This document shows, in pieces, positions 14,236 to 29,000 of a stretch of DNA of 64,000 nt. This DNA comes from Archilochus colubris (Eukaryota > Chordata > Aves > Apodiformes > Trochilidae). The position numbers were made by a program, and so were the translations under genes. Below the pieces are notes generated by a model, which was given only the letters and a program-made list of their open reading frames with translations, did not search any database and was not told the DNA's origin. Where the stretch lies: assembly GCA_023079485.1 (NCBI GenBank), contig CM041085.1, positions 35,077,121 through 35,141,120 of the forward strand, given 5' to 3'. How positions within the stretch are numbered: the stretch's first letter is position 1; each line of letters starts with the position of its first letter.

Positions 14236-14860
14236 TGTCACAGTTTAATGCTGGGCTGGCAATTAACTGAATGACAGATGCTCTCTCTTCATTCCCCTCC
14301 TCTCCCTGATAAAGAAAGGAGAGAGAATAAAGGAGAGAGACTTACGGGTTGGAAACTAAACTACACAGCTTTAATGAAACAGTAATGATAAAAAGGTAAA
14401 ATTATTAAATATGTACAAATAAACAAACAAATGATCCACTTTTTTCCTCCTTCTCCCCCAATAATTCTCACTTCACCACCAAGGCTGCAGGGCAGCCCTG
14501 GGAAAGTCCAGGCAGGACTCCTGGAGTCGGCAGCAGCTGGGAGCTGGAGGCAGGAACACACAGATTCAGGCTGGCACAGATCAGGACCACAGGCAGAGGA
14601 ACGGATGGAATCCTCCCAGGATGCCAAAGCAAACAGGGACAGGTGAAGAAGGGGAAGCAGGAAGGCTTTTGACCCTCGTGATCCCTCAAGTTTATACCAA
14701 GTATGATGCATATGGGATGGAGTAGTCCATTTGGTCAATTTTGGCCGCTGACCTTGTCCACTCCTCCCTAAAGGAGGGTTGCTGATGAGATACAGATGTG
14801 GCTTGGCTGCACTTCCAGATTTCCCCTGCTAAGTGGCCTTGTGACACACGTTCACAATTT
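14236..14860 (-). mobile_element. Solo LTR of an avian endogenous retrovirus
   Basis: Left end is TGTCACAGTTTAATGC; the block around ACTTACGGGTTGGAAAC is a motif I associate with a common bird LTR. On the minus (sense) strand an ATTAAA poly(A) signal lies near 14370-14380, consistent with an LTR end. No retroviral coding sequence adjoins it, so it looks like a solo LTR. The right boundary is uncertain and no target duplication was identified. It abuts a CR1 fragment on the left. Confidence 0.65.
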
Positions 14861-15238
14861 TACATATTTCTAGGGGCATATTTTGTATTAGATTTTAATT
14901 GGAAATAAAACCCCTCCACTCCCTAAAACACAGTAAAACTGCATAAGAGAGGGAAAATAACCCACACTGTAATTTGCAAACCTTTGTAGAAGCTACAGTT
15001 ATATCCTTGGGCAGACCACAATCACAGAAAAAAATGGATGTCAATGATAGGATTAATTTGTCTTTTGCTTAACTAGGAACCCAGCTAAGAAGAAATGACT
15101 GCCAGATGGCATTGTCTGATTTTTAACCTCTACTGCCTAAAACAAGCAGGTAGAGAACATGAATATGAGGCACCCTTGAAGGAAAAGCCAACTTTACCTA
15201 AGGGGAAAAAAAACCAACTTCAAAGCCATTCCACTTCA

Positions 15239-15348
15239 CAGAATCATAGAATCAAAGAATGGTTAGTGCTAGAAGGGACCTTAAAGATCATCAAGATCCA
15301 ACCCTCCTGCCTGGGCAAGGACACTTCCCACTAGAGCAGGTTCCACAA
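15239..15348 (-). repeat. CR1 LINE 3' end, short
   Basis: Minus-strand CR1 3' terminus: starts with the AATCATAGAATCA octamer tail, then GGGACCTTAAAGATCATC and CCAACCCTCCTGCC. About 110 bases only. Confidence 0.9.
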
Positions 15349-18195
15349 ATGCATTTTTTTATTTTGTCTTTTTCTAAGGAATTTGATTAATACATCATGA
15401 ATCACATTTATACAGGTGTGCTACATGAATAGAGCTCTTCAGTTACATATTTTTAGTCACAAATACATTCAAAAAAAACACAGACAAAAATATTTCTCTA
15501 CATGGTTTGATTCTTCAGGCTTCACATGAGAAGAATTTTTATTTGAATAAATACTGCAGAAGTAGGTTCCTCTTTCTCACCTCACATGCCCATTTGTCAC
15601 TAACGTGCTCAGGCAGTCGCTGCAGAAACACAAAGCAAACACTGAGTGTTTTTTGTATTAAGATACAATCAATACCATCTGATAGGCCTTAAGTTCTTAA
15701 CATGTTTCTTCCCCTCATCTTCCCAGCCTCCTTTCTCTTTGTGGTTCTCAAGCAATGATTAGTAGTGTCAACTTGTGCTATCCTGGCATTGTGCTTCCAT
15801 CTTGTTCCACAACCAGACACAGAAATTCATGAGCCAGAAACTCGTGGTGGCTCAGCAGCACAAGGTCACTGATGCACTCTCAGTCACACTGTAGATGATC
15901 AGTGCATGTTTCCTCCTCTTTGTACACCGGTCAGACTGTATAACTAAAAATCAGTTTGTACAGGGGAAGGAAAAGAATCTCTTGCTCCCAATCAGAGAGA
16001 TTTTCCAAGATTTCTAAGGCTTTGTCCCAGCACCTTTAAAGATGTTTGGAGTTTGAACATCACAACTGAGCTGGTAAATTCATTCACCCCTGTCTTGGAG
16101 GTTCTTACCTTGCCAAGTGGTAGGCAGAAAACATGCTTTCAAATGCCTAATACAGATGCACCTCCAAGGCTGGCCTGACATATAACTAGTTATGTGAAAA
16201 ACATTCAGGAGAAGGGAAACACACACAGAATTTACTGAGACTTGTTACTTTCCACCTCAAAGTTTTGCAAGAATGAGTAATTTAAAAAGTTAACACTGTT
16301 CTATAGAAGTTGTTAGTAATTCCTTCAGGCAACTGTTCTTGATAAGCCACAGAAACATTTGCTTACAAGATTACACAAAAATAGCTATTTCCAAATGGAA
16401 ATGAAAGCATACTTATGTATTGACTCAGTAAGTACAATAATTTGAAGATCTCAAGGAAGTATGTAACCTGTTTGAAGAGCAACAGAACTGTTTCCCTTTG
16501 TGACATTCTTAATTTTCTTTAACCTATGTAACAAGGCAACACTAAGAGAATCTAGAAAATTCTTATTGGAATAAAGCATAGTAAACCCTCCAATACAAAT
16601 AAAAAGTTGTGACCAGCCATTTGAAAGACCAGACAAGGGTGAATGTCTGTATAAGAGCTGTGAACACAGCAGAAAAAACTTGGAAAGCATTACCAAATAA
16701 ATAAATGTAAATGTAAGGCTAAAGACAAATTGACAGATAGAATAGTCCAGTGTATATAGTTATATATAGTTATAGTTACAGTAATAACTTACTACCCTTC
16801 CAGATTTTCAGGCTACACCTAGTAGGTGCACCTCCTGAACATTTTCCATGGAACAAAATAAGTTTACAGGTAACTAAGAAAAACAAGTCTGTTATCTGCT
16901 CTGGACCACTCAAAAGCCCTCTGTGTACCACAGACAGGGTTAAATCCCTGAATGATACTTCCTATATTAACTGCAAAGCTGCCCCGGAGGTTTTCAAAAC
17001 ACTTCCAAGTACTGATGACCACACAGCTTCCCTACAGAAGCTATTCTAGTTCTTTTCTGCAGGAGCTACAACTAATTATGAGGAAAACTTGTTCTGCTAT
17101 AAGATTTCACTGACTAGGTACACAGAACAATTGGAGTTCAGAGATGAAACACTGGAGCTCAGAGATGGAACATTATTTTTTAAAAATAACTTTATAAAAA
17201 AGCATATGTGTATTTACTGCAAGGGACACAAAAAAAAATTTATTGGGGTAAAAAAAAAAAAAGCAAACCAAAAAACAAACAAAAGTCAAGCAATGCCTTC
17301 CTCCTTTCCCCAAGATAAGGAGGAGGTCATTTATGGTAAAGATCCTGGCCTTCAACCTCTAGGAAAATCCATAAACCTAATGGCTTAAAAAGCAGAGAAA
17401 AGCAAAATCCAGCCCCCACTTGCCTCAGCACCACTACTCATCTCCTGCCTCGTCATTTACCCTACTTGGTGATACAATTACTGTTATCTTTGGACTTCCT
17501 TTTCACCTCCTTTACAGCTGTTTTGCAGCAGAAATGGGAAGACTGATGAAGGGAAAATCATGCACACAAATTTAAAAATAAAACCTATCTTTATTGGCTG
17601 CAGGTCTGCTTTTAGAGATTTTTGCCCAGTCCCCGTGGGAGATCCTTTAAGCAACTCCCTTGAATAACACTACAATGAATTACATGCTGTGCTTTTAGGG
17701 ATAGAAATCACCAACAGAGAGGAAGGCACAAATGATGACTCTCAATTTCCCACCCATCACGGTGAGTTACTGCATGTGCTTGAAGGGAAAAGATAAACAC
17801 AACCCGTCCCGCTCACATATTTATTCAGCAAGACTCATTTATTTCAGCATTTGCTTGAAGAAAAGTATTTTAAAGTACTTATTTTCACCAATCTTACATT
17901 CAAAGACAATGTGCTGCTTTTGCCACAAATGACTGAGAACCATATCATGTGTCCAGCAAAGGAATTAATACCCAAAAAAAGTGAAACAAAACGAGCAGCT
18001 TGGCAAGTTTATGACATCAAGATTTGCTTTGTACAGGCATGAAACAAGGCAGCTGCATCTCTTCCGGATGTGTTTTCTTGTTGCCCAAAACACCAGGGGC
18101 TTTCTCCTGGTGTGCACAGGAGCACCACCACAGAGGAAATGTGTAGTGAAGGAAAAATGGTTACAATGCATTCGCTGCAAGTCACCGTGCAAAAG

Positions 18196-18529
18196 GAATC
18201 ATAGAATCATAGAATTGGCTGGGTTGGAAGGGACCTCAGAGATCATCGAGTCCAACCCTTGAACCACCGTTGCGGTTGCTAGACCATGGCACTGAGTGCC
18301 ACATCCAGTCTCTTTTTAAATATCTCCAGGGACGGAGAATCCACTACTTCCCTGGGCAGCCCATTCCAATGTCTGATCACTCTCTCCGTAAAGAAATTCT
18401 TCCTAATATCTAACCTAAACTTCCCCTGGCACAACTTGAGACCATGCCCTCTTGTCTTGTTGAAAGTCGTCTGGCAAAGGAGACCAACCCCCACCTGGCT
18501 ACACCCTCCTTTCAGGGAGTTGTAGAGAA
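18196..18529 (-). repeat. CR1 LINE 3' end
   Basis: Minus-strand copy starting with two AATCATAG octamers, same subfamily as the copies at 6952 and 57176. The minus strand encodes the RT C-terminus ([15 protein letters not shown]). It is truncated at GGGAGTTGTAGAG. Confidence 0.95.
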
Positions 18530-21500
18530 CACCAGTCTTGTTTCAACACTTTGTTTTAATCAACTTCCTATATAAACACACCCTGAAAATAATTTTTTCT
18601 TTGTATATGCTTGGCCGACTTGCAGGTTTTATTATTTTTAAGACTGCACATGTTTAATTTAAGAAATACTGCCGTGACTTTTATCTGCTTTGAGTAAACC
18701 TTTCCACTGTTAGGAATGATACATTATGACCATTAGGTTCATAATAAAGACCTCAATCAACGTTCAGTTTTTCATGGGACTTAGCTAGCAGCAGGAGGGA
18801 GATGACATCCTGAAACAAAGTCCAAAAACTACAAACTCCACCTAGCAAGAGAACTCCAAGAAGTTTCTGGAAAAAGTTACTCATTTTCTTACAAAGGAAG
18901 GTTTTCTGAGAGGAGGAAACAACATATACACAGCATATGCGTGCCCAGAGCACACACCATTTTCTGTGGTTGGTCATACAAATGACTTCTGCCTCCTCTC
19001 TAAGAAAGCTTACTCTGCAATATACTAAGATCAGTCAGAAGATAGCTGGAAAGGATGATAATGAAGTTATGGTTTCTGTCACCAGTGTGACAGAATGCCT
19101 TCAACTAACATCAGTGTTCCAGTTACAATTGTCTGACTTTCTCTGCTCTGTATCCCTTCTCTCCCCAAATTCACAGGTACCAACCCTTTTTCTCACAGGC
19201 TTAATGGATTAATAAATAAATTAACCTTCAATCAATCGCTCTCAGTCTGAATTTAAGATGAATATTGCAATTTCTCTTTTAAGCTTGAAGAAGTGTTTCT
19301 GCATGCAAATCCATTCCAGTTTTCCAAGTGTATCAACTGGTCTAATAATAATCAACACTTTCACTGCAAATCACTTACAATTTCTGTTTTTCTTAATTCT
19401 ATCCTAACTCCCTTCGTCCAATCAGAAAACATAATCCCAAACAGTAAAAACCAAACACTTCAGCCTCCTGTTATCCATGCAGTCAGGCACTGTCTGTCAC
19501 AGTTCTGCATGATGACTAAAAAGCAGCACATCACCCAAGGAACCCCAACTGCTCCCAAGAAAAGCAGGTGGGGCCTCAGATGTCAGTACTGATTTAACAT
19601 CACTAACATGCTCTTCTACTGTGCACAAACTTTGGCTATTTTAAGCAACCAGTATCATTCCCAATCTCAACTGCTATTTATATGCAACTATTTCTAAAGT
19701 AAATCTGAATTCCAAAATGAAGGATTTTTACCCTATACATCACCATACTGAAGTTCAGCATAACTTTGTGATCTGCACTTCCGTAATACATTCTGCTGAG
19801 GTGGCCTCTTAGGACACAGAAGACATTCTGGAGAAGCATTCTCAAGAGCTATTTTGCCCCAACTGCTACATGACATCTGTACTAGGAAGCAGCTTTCCTA
19901 AATGAGAAATGCACAGGAGTATCAGGAAAAGTTTTGTTCTGTCCTTACAAAAAGAAAGTATCTTAACACAGCAAGGTTTCCGTGAATATTAAATTATGCT
20001 TTTTATTAAATTTGTTGTACACAAACCAGGAATCCAGTACATTTATCTGTAATATCCCTGACAGGCTTATAAGAGAAGTGCTGGGTCAGAAAACATGAAA
20101 AAAAAATGGTGTGAAACAACTTAAAAGAAGGTGTTAAGTCTTCTGCAGTGATCAGTGATACAGCATTTGATAGCCCCTATCAGATAGTTTAGCTTGGGTT
20201 TGGACAGAAATTGCATTCTAAGAGGATAACCAAACAACTTGCATGCAGACCCACTCTGGGACAAAGCAAAACACCATTTGATCCATCACACATTCCTCTC
20301 TCAGCATGCCTTGATAAAGAATGACCCTACATGATGCCTCACCCAGGGGAGTGGGAAAGGACTAACTTTTGTGTCCTGCTAATGGGGTTGTTGCAGCAAT
20401 AATAGTTTGGATGAACAGTACATATCAGGTTACTCCAGTCCCATTTTAATGGTTAGGGCAGCATATCACTATCTAAATCCCAAAACAGAAGCTCAAATGA
20501 GAGCAGGGTGACCTATATTAAGTATAAGGAAGTGCTATCTTAAATTGACAGACTCAAAAAATCAAATCCAGCAACTATGCAGAGGTTACAAATCTGCTCC
20601 CAAACTTTTGTATAATACAAAAGTACTTGCCAGCAGGTATTTGAACCTCTTCCATTTGTTTTCAAGCTCTTTCCTGATACCAGAAGGGCTAGGAACAACT
20701 TGCTCCGAATAAAAGTTGAGAATATTGCATAACTTATTAAACAGAGAAACATCAGCTATTTACAGGACCTGCAGCACGCACAGAGTAAAGGAAATCAAAT
20801 ACTTGAGGAGACAAACCCGAGTTAAAAACTGACTGAGGAATGAAAAGAATTACAAATAGTATTAAACACAGGAGTCACTAGATGGGTACAGTCAATTAAA
20901 TAATTTTCTCAGTTCTGACCAGGATTTCAGAGATAGAAAAACTTCTGATACATTTGTAAACTTTTGCATGACAGGCCAAAAAAAACTCACCTGTCAGTAC
21001 AGGAAAGGCAAGGAGAGATGGAGCAGAAGTGCAAATCAGGACTACAGCTTAAGTTTTAAAGACAGTAGCTTTCTGCTTCTTGTACATCAATAACTGAGGA
21101 CATGATACTTCCTACTGTGTGTGAAAAAGTAGTATGAGTAGGTCAGGATGGCTTGGACTGAAGTGAAGAAGGGAATGTACGCATAATCTGTTTCACTGGG
21201 AAAAAACGTAAGTCTGTTGATGAACTCCATATTAATTTGATTATGGAAAAACTTGTTTTTCATAGTATTTGAGCAAAAGGTTAGCCCCAGTCACCAGCTA
21301 AGCCAAGAAGCTAGCAGGAGCTGTACTACTGAAGCAGCTCAACCCCCCTCATAAGTTGTTAGTATTTTTTTCATTTGGGACTCAGTCTATACCCACAGAC
21401 AACTGGAATGTTGTGACACCCATCTTCACCTCTCACCCATGAAAGATCCCAGAATTGGATCTCTCATGAAGATCTCTTTACCCTGCTTTGTTTTATGGCA

Positions 21501-21597
21501 AAATCAGCCATAAAAGAAAGAATCCAGATTATTCTCTTCCCTTGCTCAAGCATTTCCCCAGCTGTGTTGTCCCAAACTGGCTGTGATAAAGGACGGT

Positions 21598-22155
21598 TGT
21601 GGGTTAACCCTGATCAGCAACTAAGTGCCACACAGCCACTCGCTCGGTTCCCTAGTACCCAGTGGGACTGGGGAGAAAATATGAAGACCAGAAGCAAGAA
21701 AACTCATGGGTTGATATAAAGCCAGTTTAATAAGGAAAGAGGAAGAATAAAGGGGGAGGAAAAAAAAACAACAAAACCAAAAGCAATGACACAAAAGCAA
21801 ATACCTCCCACAAGCAGTATGATGCCCAGCCTGCCTTCAAGTAGTGGTTGCCTTCCAAAAAACTGCCTTCCCCTCAGTTTTGATTGCTGAGCACAATGTT
21901 ACACGGCACAAATTATGCACTTGGTCATTTTGGGTCAGCTGCCCTGGCCGCACCATCTCCCAGCTTCTTGCACACTCTCAACCTGCTTGCTGAGGGGGCA
22001 GAGAGAGTGGGAAGCAAGCCTGGATGCTGCACAAGCACTGTTGAGCAATGGCCCAAACACTGGTATGTTGCTGACACTGTTTCAGTGAAAAATCCAAAAC
22101 ATAGCACCCTATAGGCTATTAATAAAACCAATCCATACCAGCTGTCCACAGTACA
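21598..22155 (-). mobile_element. Solo LTR of an avian endogenous retrovirus
   Basis: A 558-base element whose plus strand runs from TGTGGGTTAACCCTGATCAG to CCAGCTGTCCACAGTACA, so the sense (minus) strand starts TGTAC and ends in CACA. Internal blocks AAAACTCATGGGTTGATATA, GGGTCAGCTGCCCTGGC and CCCAGCTTCTTG match, from memory, a very widespread bird ERV LTR. An ATTAAA poly(A) signal lies on the minus strand at 21726-21731. No flanking coding region remains and no clear target duplication was seen. Confidence 0.8.
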
Positions 22156-22599
22156 GCTATAAAGAAATCACTTTTCATTAATAAATTCTGTGTTTCGACT
22201 GGTCAACAGGCTAGTGGCTAAGATTGGCATACCTAGCTGGGATATGGGAATAAAAACAAAAACAACCAAAAAAGATTTATTCATAAGACATGTCTGCAAG
22301 AGCTGGAATTTAGGGACACAAACCCTCTATAATTTTTCTGTATGTCACACCTGCTAACTCTGATTTTATAGACAAAAGACAGCCTTTAAATCTAATGCAA
22401 TCAGCCTTTAAATTTAAGCAATTCATATGGTACAGTAAAAGAAATTGCTATCAAACCAAACAGAAACTGAAAATAAGCAAACACTTGTAAAGTAGAACTA
22501 AATTTAAAAGTGCAACTATGTCTTTTTATTGTTTTTTGGTCAATCTGGATAAAGAAGGATCTCTTTCAAGTGTGTCTGAAGAAAAACATAAAACCCAAA

Positions 22600-23010
22600 T
22601 CAATAAATTTTGCAGATGACACAGTCCCAATACACTTTAAGAATCAGAGCGCCTTGAGAGGTAACATAAATGGCATTAATTTTGATAGCACAGATCATTA
22701 TGTGATGCCTTGCAGAACTAATAAAATAGAGCCTCATAATTTGGAAATGACAGAGGAAAGAGATATCTGGGAACATTAGCTTGCTACTGAAAATTTCTGC
22801 TTACTTCATATTATGCACCTCTAAGGAAAAATATGGCATTAGGATGTTTGTTCCTGAGGAGAAAGGGAACTGCACATTGCACCACTGAGATAAATCTCTC
22901 TGCCAGCACATCAGTACCAAACATCCATGCTCAGGAAAAAAAATCTGAAACAAAGTAGATGCAGACCAGAGCTACTAGAATGACCAGAAAAAAGTTTGGC
23001 TCACTCATGT
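22600..23010 (+). repeat. Probable ancient CR1/L3-type LINE relic
   Basis: The frame at about 22606 reads NFADDTV, the reverse transcriptase FADD catalytic core, followed at the spacing seen in CR1 by a diverged KCKV-like region, an AGAGGAAAGAGATAT block and, near 22965, GACCAGAGCTACTAGAATGA. The order fits old amniote CR1s but many indels and substitutions are present. A chance match is possible. Confidence 0.4.
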
Positions 23011-26000
23011 TATCAAACAAATGCTGACAGAGAACTGGGTTGCTGCCCACAAATATGGCTTAAGAATGCGATGTTAACAGCACAGAAAAAAACCACATCA
23101 GGCTAAAGATGACTAATACAAGAACAACCATGTCAAAAGTGATTGAAAATATAGGTGATATATTCTGAAGCTTCTTCTAATTGCTTTGGTAGATTAAAAA
23201 TACCTAACAGCTTTATACGTTGAACCAGATTCATCTTAAAAAGAGCACATTGTACTGCTGCTAGAAATAGTAGGAATTTATTTCAATGACACAGAAACTC
23301 ATTTCCAGTCCTCTTTTTCTGTCATAAGAAAAAAGGATTTTCCAAACAGATGGTCTTATAGACAAATGTCTCCCCTCTTCCATCACTGCTTGAAAAACAC
23401 ACTACAGAGTTAAGCTGCCACAGGCTGCAATAAGCATTCACTGGAGAAGGAAGAAGCAGGTATCTGGTAGCAATATGCAAAGACTTTTGTTTAAGCAGAG
23501 CAGCATCAGTGAGCAACCACTCCCAGAGAAGTTCTCAGCTGAAAAACAACTTCTAGGGCTCTAGGATCTGAAAATTCACATATACACAAAAGCCAAACTG
23601 AACCAACTTAATAGCTGTCGTAGTCTTAACTTGTATTTATTCAAACACAATTGACTTTGATAAAACACATCATTAGCATTAAAGGTAAACTTCATTGTAG
23701 GGCTACTAATATTGTTATTTGACTTTCAAGTGAATCATTCACATTTAATCCACATATTAGAAAAACTGTTTTCCATGTAATTTCTCTCCTATTCTTACAA
23801 TAGTCTTAATTCCTATATAAAGCATGTTTATCCACTTTAGTTTCAAAGAAAACAAAAATACTGGACTGTGGAAAGAATTTCACAACAAAATACTATATGA
23901 AGGGGGGGAAAAAATCCATCATTTTTGTTGCTTTTGTAAGTTTCAACATGTTTAACCTGGATTTTCAGTTACTGACAAGAAAGGATGTGAATTTATCTCA
24001 GAGCAAAATGACTGATGATAAGAGATGATACCAGATGCCACAGAAAGCAATCTCTAGCACAAATTGGAAGAAAACTGAATTTTATTAGGGAACTGAACAA
24101 AAAGTAATTTAAATCCCAATAAAATCTGCAGTGCTTTTAAATTAAAGTAACTAGTTACTAGGAGGTACATTTCACAGAGGTGTAAACATATTAAAAAAAA
24201 AAAAAGAAGGAATTATCATCTCAGTAGAACAGCAGAACAAGAAAACTGTGGGTCATAGTTTTTAAGGTTTCTGTACTCTTCCATTAGTATTTGAGTTTGG
24301 CTTTTGATTTCAGATAACTAATGCACCATAAGAAATATCCACAGATTAAGAGATATAATAAATATATATTCAATTTGTATTATATCCTACAACTTATTTT
24401 TAGGAATTAAGTCAAGAACGTCTACTTAGTCCTCTCATGTACAACATAATCTATCTGATTTACAAGATAGGAAAAAAAATGCTGATGAGTACCTGTATTA
24501 TATCATCAGGTTATTGATGAATAGCCACAGAACTTTTGTTACTTCAGGAACATTGTTCAGAACAAAACCATTACTCATTTTTCACTTCCATTCCATGAAT
24601 TCCCTGTCTCTTCCTGTAGTCTTACAGCATCTCATCACATGAGGTCTTGAGAGACAAGAGCTATGTCCTGGTGCTTATTTTAGCTTCTTAATCTCTAACA
24701 GTAACTTCACAAAGTGTTCATTAAAGGGACAATAAGGTCAGAAACTACAACTCAAATAAATGGCTTTCATGAATTAGAAAAGCTACAGATCAAATATACC
24801 TTTCAAGTATATATAATGATGTGATTTTTGTACTGGGTCCATCGTGTAACCCCTCAAATTGAAATTACCTAAATATATAAATGTTCAAAAGCCACATTTT
24901 TCTAAGCAAAGAACGTAACACACATCAGAAACAGTACATTCTGTTAAGAAAGACATATAACCAAAGCATACTACAATCTTACACGATAGGAAAAAAATAT
25001 CAGTGCCTCTCAAATCACATCTAGTTTGATCATGCTTGAATTAATATTTCCTCAGAACTTAAATGCATCAAGAAAGTTTGAAAAAAAAAATCCACAGGCA
25101 GAATATTGCAACCTAACCTAACCTCTCACTACTCAAACCAAAAAAAGCCATCACTAGCTTTCTGCTCTGCAGTCCCAGGGGCTGAATATAAGACTGCAGA
25201 AATACAGCACAGAGTGAGGGAGTTTCTTGCTTTTGCCTGTCTGCTGCAACAGTGTTGTATTCTTAAGAGTTATTTCCATGGAGTAATTTTCCAAGGAAAC
25301 ACAGTTTTAGCTTACATGGTACATGGCAACCTTGCACAATCATCAGGCTCAGAGTTGACTCTCTTCTTCAGTTTCCAAAAAGGCAGCCTCTGTCAATTAG
25401 AAAAGGCAGGCTGTGCTTCTCTGGTAACCAAGACATTTTCCTATTCAATGCTTTGCAAATTCTGAAGAGTACCAGCCAGTCATTATTTCAAGGAGATACA
25501 GGAGGGAGGACTAACTATTGCTTCCTTTAAAAGGCACGGTCTGACTTGTCACACAGCAATAGCAAAATAAAGGTCCATCGTGCAAAGAAGGTGTACATGT
25601 GCTGGGATTAGAGAGGTATCACAAAATCAGGTTATACACAGTATTGATATTCCTTTGAACTGTAGCACAAGTATTTCTCGTGCAATAGAATCACAGGAAA
25701 AAAAAAAAAAAAAAGAACCAAGAAAAAGAAGATGTAAGCTGAGGATATTAAATAGACTACATCAGGAACCAGAATTTTCTCCCATAACAAACAGATCAAA
25801 ACTACACAGAACTCCCAGCCTATTGCAAGAGTGAGCTATTTCCTTGAACTTAGCTGAAGAATTTGTTTCTGAAATATCTTTATTATGTTTCTTGCCACAA
25901 TCTTCTCAACATCCGAGATACACAGGGCACATCTGACTCACTGACTTGGATGAAACATTTATCAGCTTGCAAGGTGACAGACACAAAGTCATCCTTTTCC

Positions 26001-29000
26001 CACCCACTAGGCCATACACTGTACTAATTTACAACTCACTGAAATACTTGGCTTTAACTCATGTAGGCTGACATTTCCTCTTTGCATTAGGAAGACTTAC
26101 AGCTTTTTGAGATTAACCCTTCTTCGTGGTCACCTGAAGTCTTCTCAGGATTTGAGCCACTTGAAACAAAGATGAGCACAGTAATAGCCCCAGTTCAGGT
26201 GGCTGCATCAAACCCATCGAGGGCAGACAGCTGCTAGGTTGCCAGCTGGCACTGTGCCTGAGGTCTCTGAGGTTCTGTGCAAGCCATTTGGATCTTCTCT
26301 AAAAGCTTTGCCTAAAGAGCTGGAAAGTGGAAAGCCAGTGCAAATAAACATGTTTTAGCATTTGAATTCACCAACTGTATTTGAAGGCTTAGACAGTAAC
26401 CTCCTGTGTTACCAACACTGATGCTTCAATGTCTTAACAGCTTACACCACAACAGAACCAGGAAAAATGGAGAGGAATGGAGCCTGAAAGTGCTCCAGTC
26501 CTCTCACACTATAGTCCTGTTACTTAAAAACTGTTGAATTTTTACCAGTTCAGATCTTCCTACAACTGGAATTGCCATATAGCCTGATAGCAGTGGAAGA
26601 AACAAGGGCAGCAAGTTCAGATGAAGGACAGAAAACACTGGCTAGTTTGCTGTGAGTATTGTTCCTTCCAGGTTTTTTTCCGACTGCCAGTGGTGTGAAA
26701 GCTTGTAAAAAAAACAGCACAAGAGCAGAAGACAACACTCCAGCCAGATGGCATGTAAAGGCTCTTCCAACTGCCTGGCTCTGTGGGATGAAGCTTGCAT
26801 GGAGGCTTCCACAAGGAAGAAATCATTCCAGAGTCCTCTAAATGCAGATGTTACAGCACATCCAACCACTCCTTGACACAGCACAGCAGTGGGCCAAGCA
26901 AACAGATAAAAATGTTCAGCAAGGAAAACTTAGATTTATGGACTTTGTGCAAAAGGTACATCTTCTTGCAGAGAAAGATGCAAGACAAAATTAGCTGAAG
27001 AAAATTAGCCAAAAGGAAAAATAAAAATAAATCTAAACCAGATTATCATATTTACCCGATTCAAAACTCTGTTTTTAAATGCACTATGATTTTCAAACCA
27101 GAGTTAGCCATTTATTAAAAAAAAAAAAAAAAAAAGCCACACACCTCAATAAGAAAGCAGGGAAAACACAGTCATCAGCTGGGGGGCACAGTGGAAGCCC
27201 TAGGCTGGCCTCAGCACCCAAACTGCATTGCTCACTGGTTAGATGTAGACAGCAAAAGGCAGGGCATGCTGTGTACAGAAACAGCCCCAAGGCAAGAGTG
27301 CAAGTCAGCTTTCTTTTACAGAGCACAGGCTATGTACAGGCTTCTGAGACCAGTGCTCACTGGTAACTGCTCAAAGGCATGCTCTACACAGAGATGGATG
27401 TGACTGGGAAAGAAAAATTTGCTAAAAGGAACACTTTGTAAATGTGCCATTTAGAAAATTAAGTACAAAGCAAGCTACTTTAAAGTGGTAACAACCACCT
27501 CCTCTCAACACTTAGGAATTTGTAAACATGACTTCAAGATAACAATCACAGATTAGAAAAGAGGATGATTTGTTAGGCAGTTCAAATCAAACCAAAGCAG
27601 CAAAGAAAGCAAATCCTACACCACCACCCACCCACCCCCCTCCAGTTGATTCTGTAATCTGTAAGAAACAAACGTGCAACTTTGAGGTAAAATATGATTT
27701 TTGCAATAGTCATAAGTAAACATTAGTTCCTTTAGACTGATGGTACACAGGTATTTTTTTTCACTGCTTGCCTCCCCCCTCTCCCTCAAATATGCACAGA
27801 CATTCACTTCGGTTGGCCAGATCCATAATTGGCTTAAAAATAATCCCCAACTCCAGTGTAGTTACTGTTGCACCGTGCTGAGTTACACAAAATAAGGATT
27901 AGAGTCGTCACATTCATGACAAAGCTAAAGCTTTATCTGTGGTTTGATCTTGGAAATTTAACCTCAGTGCTTGTTTAGTCATAGAATTAAAACCTGCATG
28001 TACACATGCATGAACTGGCTACTGTAATAAGTGAAAAATACGTTCCTTTGTTGAAAAAATTATGGCTGTAATTTGAACACCGACATTACACAACAATAGT
28101 TCTGGTGCTTGCTGTGCCTCAGCTCCACGAACACAATCCATTTCATTTCATCACAGAATTAAGTCAACACTTCATTGAGAAAAAGTGCTCCACCCTTTTT
28201 GATGAAGTGTAATCAATGTTTTCTTAGATGAAACACAGCAAATGAGATAAACTACACACAATTCATTCAGTCAAGCTTGTGTTCCTGTAACACGGCCAAA
28301 CTGTAATTGCTTTGGCAACCAAGATTAGAATCTGATTTAATGCAAGATATTAGATGCACTGCCTTCAATGTGCCCTGAAAGGTACAGTATGTGAGGTCCT
28401 CATAGGATTATAGGAAGGGAGAACTTAGAACCTGTGCATTAAGGTATTCCTCTAGTATTGAGCCAGCAGCTCTGACCTGCACAGAACCCTTTAGTTACTG
28501 CATCCCTACTGGCACACCACCCCACTGCTCAGCTTCTCCCCAGCTCTCGCTCCCATATCACCTTCTCTCTTAAAATGCACATTGCAGTTTGACCAAACAG
28601 ATTATCTCTTTCTAACCTCATGCCCATAAAATCTAAAACCAAATTTTTCTTCACATGAAGAAATTTTCAGTTAGTTAATGTACACTTGAATGAGGAGGTT
28701 TCAATTGATGCTGCCTTCTTTAGTGTAGTCTTGAGCTACAGGGGTGGAAGAACACAGAAACAAGTGTTCATTTCTTCAGCCACTAGTCAAGTATCTCCAT
28801 ACTGAAAGTTAAAAGCAACACACCCTTCAGAAAAAAACAGCTGTACACTTCAAACATTTAATTTCACAGCTTTTTCCTGTCTTTTATCCCTACACAGCCT
28901 GCCTACAAAACAGCAGCTTCTCTCCCAAGTTATACAGCACGTGGAATAAAGCCTCATAAACACAATGGGCTTAAGGCACAAACAAATCTGCAGGAGACAG

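Noticed and set aside
27116..27136. A tracts (also near 25689, 42152, 42977) as poly(A) tails of processed pseudogenes
   Set aside because: No coding similarity precedes them on either strand, so they are treated as plain homopolymer runs.
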